Source of the DNA: Candidatus Heimdallarchaeota archaeon
Lineage (GTDB): Archaea; Asgardarchaeota; Heimdallarchaeia; JABLTI01
Length of the DNA stretch: 9,298 nt
Assembly (NCBI GenBank): GCA_030602675.1
Contig: JAUVZH010000070.1
Coordinates: 1-9,298, forward strand
Reading direction: 5' to 3'
The notes under the pieces were generated by a model, which had not been told where the DNA came from, did no database searches, and was given only the letters and a program-made list of their open reading frames with translations. Shown in pieces: positions 1 to 6,623 of this stretch; the stretch's first letter is position 1, and each line of letters begins with the position of its first letter. The position numbers and the translations under genes are program-made.

Positions 1-66
1 CTTTGATTCTCTTAATATTTCTCTAAAACTTCTTTTAAGGTTTTCAGTAGTTGATTTTGTTATCAA
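1..66 (-). CDS. Possible 5' fragment of a divergent gene, cut by the left edge
   Basis: The minus strand is open from a TTG at 66-64 to the window edge, giving 22 residues that begin MITKSTTENLKRSFRE and continue as a charged, helix-like stretch. A short AAAGGT, resembling a Shine-Dalgarno core, lies just before the TTG, and an AT-rich TATA-like stretch lies near 96-105. An in-frame TGA lies upstream at 93-91, so a start would have to fall in this short interval. No family can be recognised from so few residues. It could equally be chance: a 22-codon open frame in AT-rich DNA is weak evidence. Confidence 0.2.
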   Translation of the reverse strand, partial: MITKSTTENLKRSFREILRESK

Positions 67-175
67 AAGACCTTTGATGAAATGATTTAAGTATCAAATA
101 TTTTTGAATAAAATAGAAAACTTGAAAATCTAACCAAGAAAATAAATCACTGTAAAGTTTGTTGGTGCTTATTAT
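1..175. promoter_or_regulatory. Leader and promoter region of the DHH phosphoesterase gene
   Basis: These 175 AT-rich bases hold no RNA gene that I recognise. AT-rich TATA-like stretches lie near 97-115. GGTG at 164-167, complementary to the archaeal 16S 3' end, sits eight bases before the ATG at 176 and is the best ribosome-binding candidate. No strong operator-like palindrome was seen beyond short AT-rich arms such as TTGAT/ATCAA near 51-65. The exact promoter is uncertain. Confidence 0.35.
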
Positions 176-2323
176 ATGACGAAAATCAAATGTTCAGTTT
201 GTCATGGTTCTGGTAAGGAACTTATCTCAGATAAAACATGTCCTGACTGCAAAGGAATGGGTAGTACAAAACTTGTATTATCTTCTTATAGTTCAAAAAA
301 CGATGCTGATAATTGCTCAACCTGCAATGGTTCAGGATCTCTTGTAAAAGATAAGAAATGTACAAATTGTAATGGTAAGGGATCATTGATTGTATGTGAT
401 TCCTGCGGTAAACCAATACAAGAAGGTACCATACCAAAAGGAATAACTGATATTTGTCAAGAATGTAAGACAACACCTATTGTCTTTGTTTTAAAACCTC
501 CTTGTACTACAAGAACCGTTAAAGTAGGCACTTACTATCATGCAAAAGTAAAAGATTTCAAAGATTTCGGAGTTTTTGCTGAATTATTTTCCGGTGTTCA
601 AGGTTTGATTCGCAATAAAAATCTGAAAGGTCTTAAACGAAGTGATAAGGGTAAAGATATTATTGTTTACGTTAATGGGAAAACACGTGATGGTAAACTT
701 GAATTAACACCTGCAAACATCAAAGATTATCGTCATAGCGTAAAGAGAGATAAAATGGATCGTATGAAAATTTCCTCTGTCTCAAGAAAATTGGAGAATA
801 AAACTGTTCTAATACAAGGTAAAGTTTCTCAAATTCGTAAGACATCTGGACCAATTTCATATAACTTCATAGATGATTCTGGATCAATTGCTGGTGCTGC
901 TTTCATCAAACCGACTCAAGAAAATCCCTACAAATCCATAGTAGTAGGAGATATTGTAGAAGTTGTTGGAACAGTAAATACTCATCGTGATGTTTTACAA
1001 ATTGAAATATTAGATATGATTGAAGCTGGTGATGAAGAAACAAAAATAATCCTTGAAAAAATAGAGAAAGTATTAGAGCAACGATCTAAACCAAAGGAGA
1101 TACCATTTCTCATTAAAGACGAAATTCTTGAGAAAATGAAACCTGACTTATATAAATTAGCAAAAATGATTAGACGAGCTATCTTTGATGGAACACCTAT
1201 CTTACTAAGACACCATGCTGATACAGATGGTATAACGGGTGCTGTTGCTTTAGAACATGCTATAATTCCATTGATCATGGAAGAACAGCCAGATACTGCA
1301 AAATATCGTGTAAAACGTTCACCTTCAAAATCGCCCTTTTGGGATTTCATTGATGTAACAAAAGATGTTGATTTTGCATTACAGGATGCTATAAAATTCG
1401 GTGATAAACTACCTTTTGTTTTATTAATGGATCTTGGTAGTTCTCATGAGAGCTTGGCTTCTATAAAGAAAGCTAAATTATTTGGCATTAATGTTGCTGT
1501 TTTAGATCATCACTTTCCTGAAAAAATTGTGAAGAAAAATGTTGCTCTTCATGTGAATCCTTATTTCTATGAGGGTGACTATAATCTTTGTTCTGGGATG
1601 CTTGGTGTTGAATTAGCAAGAATAGTTAATCCTGATATTTCTGATAAGATTGATTACATAGCAGCAATTGCAGGTGTTGCTGACAGAGTCCAAGGTTCAT
1701 CTCTTTTACAGTATCAGAAAATTGCTAAGAAAAAAGGACTTACTGAAGAACTTATGCGAAAGATTGCTCTTGCTATTGATTATGAACAATACTTTTTACG
1801 ATTCTCAGATGGGAAGAATATAATAGACTCCATTTTTGGTTTTGAAAATTTAATGGATAAATCTCATTTGGACTTAGTTGATTTTCTATATTCTGAAGCT
1901 AAAACAGCTATCCAAGAACAAGTTGACATTTGCTTAGCACACTTACAAGAAGAAGAACTCAAGAATGAAGTTTTGTTAGGAACTATCGATGTTCAAATAT
2001 TCGCAAGAAGATTTGAATTCCCAGCACCCGGAAAAACTACTGGAGCTCTTCATGATTTTCTATGTGAGAAACATCCGGAGAGAGGAGTTGTAACCTTGGG
2101 AATTGGTCCTGATTTCGTAGTTTTAAGATCAAGAGGGGTTACTATAAATTTCCCAAGTATAATTAAGGGCTTAAAGAAAAAATTACCCGCTGCTGGTATA
2201 GAAGGTGGGGGGCATGAAGTAGTGGGATCTTTAAAATTCGTAGAAGGAATGCGACAAGAAGTTCTGTCTTCCTTAAAGAACTCATTATCAAAAGTAGAAG
2301 TAAATAGAACGGAATCTGAATAG
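176..2323 (+). CDS. Archaeal RecJ-like DHH/DHHA1 phosphoesterase with DnaJ-type zinc fingers, S1 and OB domains
   Basis: This 715-residue protein probably hydrolyses phosphodiester bonds in RNA or single-stranded DNA in the cytoplasm. Residues 6-70 carry DnaJ-like CxxCxGxG repeats (Cys 6/9, 22/25, 47/50, 62/65). A further zinc ribbon has Cys 74/77 and 94/97. An S1-like fold spans about 113-180 (KVKDFKDFGVFAEL) and an OB-fold nucleic-acid domain about 205-285. The DHH catalytic part shows RHHADTDG (345-352), DLGSS (419-423), the DHH triad (444-446) and AGVADR (499-504), so the metal ligands look intact. The DHHA1-type end has GGGH (677-680). This order matches the archaeal family COG1107. The start is ATG 176, with GGTG eight bases before it. 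The gene is complete and is followed on the same strand by the CapA-like gene. The family is clear; the true substrate (RNA, DNA or small nucleotide) is not. Confidence 0.9.
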   Translation: MTKIKCSVCHGSGKELISDKTCPDCKGMGSTKLVLSSYSSKNDADNCSTCNGSGSLVKDKKCTNCNGKGSLIVCDSCGKPIQEGTIPKGITDICQECKTTPIVFVLKPPCTTRTVKVGTYYHAKVKDFKDFGVFAELFSGVQGLIRNKNLKGLKRSDKGKDIIVYVNGKTRDGKLELTPANIKDYRHSVKRDKMDRMKISSVSRKLENKTVLIQGKVSQIRKTSGPISYNFIDDSGSIAGAAFIKPTQENPYKSIVVGDIVEVVGTVNTHRDVLQIEILDMIEAGDEETKIILEKIEKVLEQRSKPKEIPFLIKDEILEKMKPDLYKLAKMIRRAIFDGTPILLRHHADTDGITGAVALEHAIIPLIMEEQPDTAKYRVKRSPSKSPFWDFIDVTKDVDFALQDAIKFGDKLPFVLLMDLGSSHESLASIKKAKLFGINVAVLDHHFPEKIVKKNVALHVNPYFYEGDYNLCSGMLGVELARIVNPDISDKIDYIAAIAGVADRVQGSSLLQYQKIAKKKGLTEELMRKIALAIDYEQYFLRFSDGKNIIDSIFGFENLMDKSHLDLVDFLYSEAKTAIQEQVDICLAHLQEEELKNEVLLGTIDVQIFARRFEFPAPGKTTGALHDFLCEKHPERGVVTLGIGPDFVVLRSRGVTINFPSIIKGLKKKLPAAGIEGGGHEVVGSLKFVEGMRQEVLSSLKNSLSKVEVNRTESE

Positions 2324-2390
2324 GATATCCATAAATAAATATATTAAAGAAATTTCATAACGATTTCTCCACAATTTAAATGAGGGACCA
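2324..2390 (+). promoter_or_regulatory. Probable separate promoter and ribosome-binding site of the CapA-like gene
   Basis: The short gap after the DHH stop contains AAATATATTAAA (2337-2348), a good archaeal TATA-like box. Initiation about 26 bases downstream would give a leader of roughly 20 bases. GAGGG at 2382-2386 is a Shine-Dalgarno match, four bases before ATG 2391 and seven before ATG 2394. The gene may therefore be transcribed on its own, although read-through from the DHH gene is not excluded. Confidence 0.45.
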
Positions 2391-2393
2391 ATG

Positions 2394-3425
2394 ATGACCA
2401 ACCTTGAATGTGAGCCTGGGGAAGATTATGATGACTGGGCAAAGGAAAATAAAAGATGGAAAGTAGTGCCTCGTCCTTATGCATTCAAAGACGCAGTTAT
2501 CTTCTTGAAAAATTGGGTTCTTGGTCCTTCAAAGAAGTATAAAGGATCAGCTGAATTTATTCCAAAATCAAGTACTATAAATGACATTACACCTTCAATG
2601 AAGATTGGGTTTGTTGGCGATATCATGAGAATGGCAAAATACAAACTCGTTATAGATGATTCGATAAAGGAATTCTTCAAAGATGTTGATTATCTGATAG
2701 GTAATTTTGAGGGTGTAATTACAAAATATAAGAGAGGAGCTATAGGTTCTCAGATTCAAGATGAAGGGATTCTTGAGTCACTTAAAGATTTATTCGCACC
2801 TGAGAAAACGTTATTGTGTCATTCAAATAATCATGCTGGTGATTTCGGATGGCAAGAGTTCCAAAATAGCTATCAGATTGTCAAAGATCATGGCTTTATG
2901 ATAGTAGGTAGAAGAGATGAACCAACTTCTATGCTGGACAAAAAAGTGAATGTTGCCACTGCATCATTTTTGAGTGATCAAAGGTGTTCATTTATTTCAA
3001 ATGAATATGAATTATCCAATTATTATAATGAAAAGGCTAAATTCAATGTCTTATACCCACATTGGGGTTTCGAGTTACAAATTTACCCACATCCATATCA
3101 AGTTACTCGGGCAAAAACATTTCTTGAAAAATGGGATTTGATTGTTGGTCATCATGCTCATGTACCTCAACCAATATCGTCATATCCATCTGAAAAAGGA
3201 AACAAAGTTGTTGTATACTCATTAGGTGACTTTAGTTATGGATTGAAATGTAAGAGGTACCATCATCATGGGTTAATTGTTAAAATGGATGTTGGACCTA
3301 ATAAAGATGGGATATGGCAAACTGGTAACTTAAATTGGCAATTCAATCATCTTTTATTTGAAAATAAGAAACATGTTCGAGTGTCAATAACTGAACATTA
3401 TAAGCATTTGAAACATATCAAATGA
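2394..3425 (+). CDS. CapA-like (PGA_cap) metallophosphatase, cytoplasmic
   Basis: The protein is a calcineurin-like metallophosphatase of the CapA/poly-gamma-glutamate-synthesis fold. Counted from the ATG at 2391, motifs in order are GDI (76-78), NFEG (105-108), SNNH with D151 (145-151), PHWG (223-226), GHHAH followed by PQP (253-261) and SLGDF (277-281). These are the usual metal-binding blocks and all are present. Bacterial CapA is membrane-attached and works with CapB/C, but no signal peptide, transmembrane segment or capsule gene is seen here. Capsule synthesis is therefore unlikely and the substrate is unknown. The first 68 or so residues form an acidic, tryptophan-containing extension with no recognised domain. 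ATG 2394 is preferred over 2391 because GAGGG lies seven rather than four bases away. It converges with mptA across 37 bases. Confidence 0.83.
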   Translation: MTNLECEPGEDYDDWAKENKRWKVVPRPYAFKDAVIFLKNWVLGPSKKYKGSAEFIPKSSTINDITPSMKIGFVGDIMRMAKYKLVIDDSIKEFFKDVDYLIGNFEGVITKYKRGAIGSQIQDEGILESLKDLFAPEKTLLCHSNNHAGDFGWQEFQNSYQIVKDHGFMIVGRRDEPTSMLDKKVNVATASFLSDQRCSFISNEYELSNYYNEKAKFNVLYPHWGFELQIYPHPYQVTRAKTFLEKWDLIVGHHAHVPQPISSYPSEKGNKVVVYSLGDFSYGLKCKRYHHHGLIVKMDVGPNKDGIWQTGNLNWQFNHLLFENKKHVRVSITEHYKHLKHIK

Positions 3426-3462
3426 AATATATCATATTAAAAGGGATTAATGCTCATGTCTT
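3426..3462. terminator. Convergent junction between the CapA-like gene and mptA
   Basis: Thirty-seven AT-rich bases separate two facing stop codons. Reading right, T-rich runs occur at 3459-3464 and just inside mptA near 3474-3478. Reading left, the complement gives a CCCTTTTAAT run near 3445-3436. Archaeal transcription commonly ends at such T tracts without a stable hairpin. No strong stem-loop was seen. Confidence 0.3.
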
Positions 3463-4281
3463 TTATTGGTATGTTTTTACTGAACCTTTAGCAATGGCAT
3501 CATGTTTATGGATACTTTCTAAGCTTCTGACGATGGCTACCAAATGTAATTTTTTACCCTTGAACTTTTCTTTTGCCTTAGCTAAAATGCTTCTACAAAC
3601 ATCTTCAACAAACATAGGATTCTCATACATACAATCAATTACTGATTGTTCATCATCTGTTTTTAGAATTGAATAAGTTTCAGCAGAAAATGACTTTCTT
3701 AATACCATTACCATTGATTCAAATGAAGGCATCTGCTTAATTTGTCCTCTAGCACTCAATTTGCCTAATGCTCTTTGTACATGTGTTCTTTTCTCTGGGT
3801 TATTCATCATTGCATGTGGACAAGCAGTATTTCCAATATATTCTACTGAAATTTCTATCTGATCTTCTTTTCCATCTTCAACCCAAGTTTTTACTGTTAC
3901 ATTTGTTACCTCGAAAGTCTTCTTTTTACTTACTGGTGTTTTTGTTTCATAGAAGAAATCAAAATTAAGTGAGAGGTGAGCATTGGTATAAGGATGTTTC
4001 TCTTTTAATTTCTTTAGCACTTGCAAAGATAATTCTTCAACAGAATTATGAGCATTTCTTTCATCATTGATTATCTCAACAATTGATTCACTTATACGAG
4101 ACATATGTGCTCCTTTCATGTCTGCTGGAAGGTTAATTGTCGCTTCAATCACAGGAGTCAAGTGAAACGTTTTTCCATTTCTTGTTATCACTAATAGAGT
4201 CTTGAAATTTGTTATCCCAACATAGTCCAAAGAAATTTCTTCTTTGGGTTTAGCATTCTGTGTTTCTATTTGCTTCTTCAA
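3463..4281 (-). CDS. mptA: GTP cyclohydrolase MptA / FolE2 type (type IB)
   Basis: The enzyme should open GTP to a dihydroneopterin derivative, the first step towards methanopterin or folate-type pterins. Archaeal MptA, an Fe(II) enzyme, makes the 2',3'-cyclic phosphate, whereas FolE2 makes dihydroneopterin triphosphate. The 272 residues show DMKGAHMSR (54-62), NTACPHA with Cys154, THVQR with His167, AETYSILK with Glu201 and ESIHKHDA (255-262). These match the family's Cys-His-Glu metal site and C-terminal His pair. The N-terminus, with DYVGITNF at 19-26, fits archaeal MptA. Upstream the frame closes at TGA 4290-4288, so TTG 4281 is the only start that keeps the conserved N-terminus. An ATG at 4291-4289 lies one frame off (see findings). 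MptA and FolE2 cannot be told apart with certainty here. It is divergent from the HAD gene. Confidence 0.9.
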   Translation of the reverse strand: MKKQIETQNAKPKEEISLDYVGITNFKTLLVITRNGKTFHLTPVIEATINLPADMKGAHMSRISESIVEIINDERNAHNSVEELSLQVLKKLKEKHPYTNAHLSLNFDFFYETKTPVSKKKTFEVTNVTVKTWVEDGKEDQIEISVEYIGNTACPHAMMNNPEKRTHVQRALGKLSARGQIKQMPSFESMVMVLRKSFSAETYSILKTDDEQSVIDCMYENPMFVEDVCRSILAKAKEKFKGKKLHLVAIVRSLESIHKHDAIAKGSVKTYQ

Positions 4282-4469
4282 TTTTGTTCATTCCATCAGT
4301 GAAGTCTCAATATTCTATAAACGAAATCTGATTTAAAGAATTAAAACTCTTTCTTTTATTATTAAAAGCCATTTTTCCTTATTTTTTCAAGATTTCATGT
4401 AAATAAGAAAAGCTTTTCATAGTGATAGTTATTTGTAGTAGTATATTTGTTCAGAAAAAGGAGATTTAG
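4282..4469. promoter_or_regulatory. Divergent promoter region of mptA and the HAD gene
   Basis: These 188 AT-rich bases separate two outward-reading genes. For mptA, a TTTAAAT on the minus strand near 4338-4330 would start a leader of about 27 bases. For the HAD gene, GTAAATAAG near 4399-4407 could be TATA-like, and AAGGAG at 4458-4463 is a strong Shine-Dalgarno site six bases before ATG 4470. A perfect 12-base palindrome, GAAAAGCTTTTC, lies at 4407-4418 between the two genes and is a candidate operator. Confidence 0.4.
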
Positions 4470-5222
4470 ATGATACTAAAAGCAGTACTATTTGACATGG
4501 ATTCCACTTTAAATGCAATAAATGAAATAGCTTTTAGTCGCAAGTATTTCAAAATGCTGCACACTCGTTTCTTTTCTGACCTTGATCATCAGTTTTTCTA
4601 TGAATCTCTAACAGATATCACAAGAAATGTCATGCTTAGTAAAAGCCCACGTGAACTAACAGTTAAAACGTTTATGAGTGAAATGTCAAAGAGTTTCAAA
4701 AAACCAGCAAATAAGATCTATGATAATTTCAAAGAATTTTATGCTACTGATTATGATCAACTAGAAGAATTTGTTCAACCAGCTGAAAGTGCAAACGAAG
4801 CTGTTCAATTATGCTTTGACAAAGGTTATGTTGTCGTTATTGCCACAACACCTATTTTCACTGAAACTGCTATAAGAAAGAGATTGAAGTGGAGTGGTTT
4901 TGGAGATTATAATTTTAAATTAGTAACTCACGCTGAGAATATGCATTTTTCTAAACCACGTGAAGAATATTACACAGAAATTTTGAAGAAAATCAAAAAG
5001 AAACCTTTCGAATGTATAATGGTTGGTAATGAGTTTTTGGGTGATATAGTTGCTCCAACACGGTTAGGCATGAATACTTTCTATTGTCCTCAACCTTCAG
5101 ATAATGATGAGCTCTTTGTCTCACCAGAATTGAAACGCTTCAGTAAAATCAAACCTACTTACAGAGGAACATTAAGAGATTTCATTGAACTAATTAAAAA
5201 CGATTTTCAATCTAATCCTTAG
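4470..5222 (+). CDS. HAD-superfamily phosphatase-like hydrolase
   Basis: This is a 250-residue cytoplasmic haloacid-dehalogenase-fold protein, most likely a phosphatase acting on a small metabolite. Motif I is LFDMDST (7-13), with nucleophile Asp9 and acid/base Asp11; Ser replaces the common Gly. A helical C1-type cap follows (about 16-100). Motif II is Thr126 in IATTP, motif III is Lys162 in FSKP, and motif IV is VGNEFLGDI (185-193). Motif IV has Asn187 where many HAD enzymes have Asp, followed by Glu188, while Asp192 is kept. A GN(D/E) form of motif IV occurs in some HAD groups, so activity is plausible. The start ATG has AAGGAG six bases upstream. A T8 run follows the stop. It is divergent from mptA, which makes a pterin-phosphate substrate conceivable but unproven. 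Confidence 0.82.
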   Translation: MILKAVLFDMDSTLNAINEIAFSRKYFKMLHTRFFSDLDHQFFYESLTDITRNVMLSKSPRELTVKTFMSEMSKSFKKPANKIYDNFKEFYATDYDQLEEFVQPAESANEAVQLCFDKGYVVVIATTPIFTETAIRKRLKWSGFGDYNFKLVTHAENMHFSKPREEYYTEILKKIKKKPFECIMVGNEFLGDIVAPTRLGMNTFYCPQPSDNDELFVSPELKRFSKIKPTYRGTLRDFIELIKNDFQSNP

Positions 5223-5233
5223 AGTTTTTTTTG
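5223..5233 (+). terminator. T8 tract ending the HAD gene
   Basis: A run of eight T residues at 5225-5232 begins two bases after the HAD TAG stop. Oligo-T on the coding strand is the basic archaeal termination signal. Only 11 bases separate the HAD stop from the facing DUF523 stop at 5234-5236, so any minus-strand signal would have to lie inside the HAD gene. Confidence 0.55.
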
Positions 5234-5740
5234 TTAAAGTAAATCGTTCTCAGATAGTACTTTTAGACCATTTTGTTTTAACAAAGCTGTAGTAACTCCT
5301 GATCCCCTAATTTTCGCTTCTTTATTATCTCTTTTATTATAAATAAAATTCACACCACACGACGGGCTGCTCTCTTTTAGAATAGCTAATTTTACTTTGT
5401 TAATTTTGGCTACTAACAAAGCTTCTTGAGCTCCTTTTATGAAGTTCACACTTACATCTTCATTATTTCTATTTATGACCTTAGTTTTACCTTTCAATAC
5501 ATCTTCACCAGAACCACTTTCAATGCATTGAGGTATTCTTGGTGTTGGTAACCCTCCTAGCTGTTCTGGACAAATAGGTATGAATAAACTTCTATTAGAT
5601 AATTCCACAATAATCGAATTTTCATTACTAGAACCATCATATACACATTTAACTCCTAAAAGGCAGGCACTAACAATAATAGGACCCATTTCATTTGCTA
5701 GAATTTTTTCTATTAGCTCATTCTTAGGTATAATACACAA
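5234..5740 (-). CDS. DUF523 family protein, thiouracil desulfidase (TudS)-like
   Basis: The family signature is complete: VSACLLGVKCVYDG (23-36, Cys26 and Cys32), PICPEQLGGLPTPRIP (55-70, Cys57), ESSPSCG (123-129, Cys128) and a GSGVTTALLKQNG end (146-158). Characterised DUF523 members (TudS) bind a [4Fe-4S] cluster through three cysteines and remove sulfur from 2-thiouracil. A similar salvage or detoxification of thiobases, perhaps from thiolated tRNA, is inferred here. The TTG at 5740-5738 has AGAGGA seven bases upstream and gives 168 residues. Starting at ATG 5689 gives 151 residues, beginning six residues before SACLLG as in many relatives, but without a ribosome-binding site. The longer form is listed and the choice is uncertain. 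It faces the HAD gene and is divergent from the methyltransferase. Confidence 0.85.
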   Translation of the reverse strand: MCIIPKNELIEKILANEMGPIIVSACLLGVKCVYDGSSNENSIIVELSNRSLFIPICPEQLGGLPTPRIPQCIESGSGEDVLKGKTKVINRNNEDVSVNFIKGAQEALLVAKINKVKLAILKESSPSCGVNFIYNKRDNKEAKIRGSGVTTALLKQNGLKVLSENDLL

Positions 5741-5836
5741 TGTCTAATCCTCTTTTATACTAAAAACAGATAACAGATACTTTAATTTTCTGAGTTTTAT
5801 TTAAATTGAACTTAGTAGATAATATAATTGATTGTG
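5741..5836. promoter_or_regulatory. Divergent promoter of the DUF523 and methyltransferase genes
   Basis: The 96-base gap contains TTTTATTTAAAT at 5795-5806, which is TATA-like on both strands. Initiation about 26 bases to the right falls near 5826-5828, making the methyltransferase transcript almost leaderless. To the left, initiation near 5773 leaves a leader that includes AGAGGA (5753-5748 on the minus strand). A second minus-strand TATAAAAG (5759-5752) overlaps that site and would instead suit the internal DUF523 ATG at 5689. Confidence 0.4.
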
Positions 5837-6520
5837 ATGAATTCTGCAACAGGAGAGAATATTAACAATATCACAACTGACACTTCTTATAGTTTGCAAG
5901 CACATATGTATAGTTTTTTTACTGGTTTTCTATATCTGTTAGGGGGAAGTTTTCAGAATAGATTTAGAAGAGATAGATTCACAGAATTCCTACCAATAAA
6001 AGCTGATGAAAGGATCTTAGACATTTGTTGTGCTAATGGAAAGGGAACAAATGTTTTAGCACTATTTGCTAAAGATTGCAAAGTAACAGGTATAGATATC
6101 GATCCAAAAATGATTAGCTTTGCTATCAAAAATTCAAGAAAAGTATTAAATGTCAATTTTAGAATTGCTGATTGTACAAATATGCCTTTTCCTGCTAATA
6201 CATTTAACATAGTAAATGCCTTTCTTGCTTTACATGAAATACCTAATGAATTAGTTCCCATCGTTCTTAATGAGATTAAAAGAACTTTGAAGAAAGATGG
6301 GCTTCTGCTAATCTTCGAATTAAAATTACCAAAGAAATCTCCCTTAGATATGCTCAACCTTCGATATTATCTCTTTAGACTTTTCGAAGATGAAAATGCC
6401 TCTAGATTTATGATGGTTGATCAAGTGAAATTGGTTGAAAGATCAGGCTTTAATCTTGTGAAAAGTAAAGAATTTCATTTTGGTTTGACATCAGTTAGAT
6501 TGTACAAAGTTAACAAATAG
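5837..6520 (+). CDS. Class I SAM-dependent methyltransferase (UbiE-like fold)
   Basis: The Rossmann methyltransferase signature is clear. Counted from TTG 5828, motif I is ILDICCANGKGT (63-74), the acidic end of strand 2 is GIDID (88-92), motif II is ADCTNMPFPANTFN (114-127), FLALHEI follows (132-138), and motif III is LKKDGLLLIFE (154-164). Motif I has CCAN in place of the usual GxG start, a form also found in active relatives. An aromatic, weakly hydrophobic N-terminal segment (about 26-42) precedes it and may bind substrate or membrane; it is not a convincing transmembrane helix. The C-terminal region (170-230) probably sets specificity. The substrate cannot be named, and quinone, lipid or small-molecule methylation all fit. 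ATG 5837 is chosen over GTG 5834 and TTG 5828 because it is the strongest start codon, and all three would be nearly leaderless. A hairpin and T-rich run follow the stop. Confidence 0.82.
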   Translation: MNSATGENINNITTDTSYSLQAHMYSFFTGFLYLLGGSFQNRFRRDRFTEFLPIKADERILDICCANGKGTNVLALFAKDCKVTGIDIDPKMISFAIKNSRKVLNVNFRIADCTNMPFPANTFNIVNAFLALHEIPNELVPIVLNEIKRTLKKDGLLLIFELKLPKKSPLDMLNLRYYLFRLFEDENASRFMMVDQVKLVERSGFNLVKSKEFHFGLTSVRLYKVNK

Positions 6521-6623
6521 AAAATTTGAGAACCTTCTTTCATTTATGAAAGAATTAAAAAAATCTTTATTTTTTGGTTCAAATAAACTTTCTCAATTAA
6601 AATAATATGAATTTTAAAGAGGT
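6521..6623. terminator. Bidirectional terminator region between the methyltransferase and coiled-coil genes
   Basis: Two genes converge here. A near-perfect inverted repeat, TTCTTTCAT at 6535-6543 and ATGAAAGAA at 6546-6554, is followed rightwards by a T-rich run (CTTTATTTTTT, about 6565-6575). Leftwards, the A7 run at 6557-6563 reads as T7. The arrangement suits termination from both sides. The stem is AT-rich and weak, so the T tracts may matter more than the hairpin. Confidence 0.5.

Noticed and set aside
982..1350. Minus-strand open frame of 122 codons inside the DHH gene
   Set aside because: It is antisense to a conserved multi-domain protein, its product resembles no family, and it has no plausible start context.
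2348..2368. AGAAAT/ATTTCT inverted repeat before the CapA-like gene
   Set aside because: The arms are only six AT-rich bases with a nine-base loop and no T-run, which is expected by chance.
3422..3676. Plus-strand frame of 84 codons overlapping the CapA-like stop by four bases
   Set aside because: The four-base overlap looks like translational coupling, but the frame is antisense to the conserved C-terminal metal-site region of mptA and has no recognisable product.
5953..6357. Minus-strand open frame of 134 codons inside the methyltransferase gene
   Set aside because: It lies opposite the conserved SAM-binding motifs and is explained as a shadow of the real gene.
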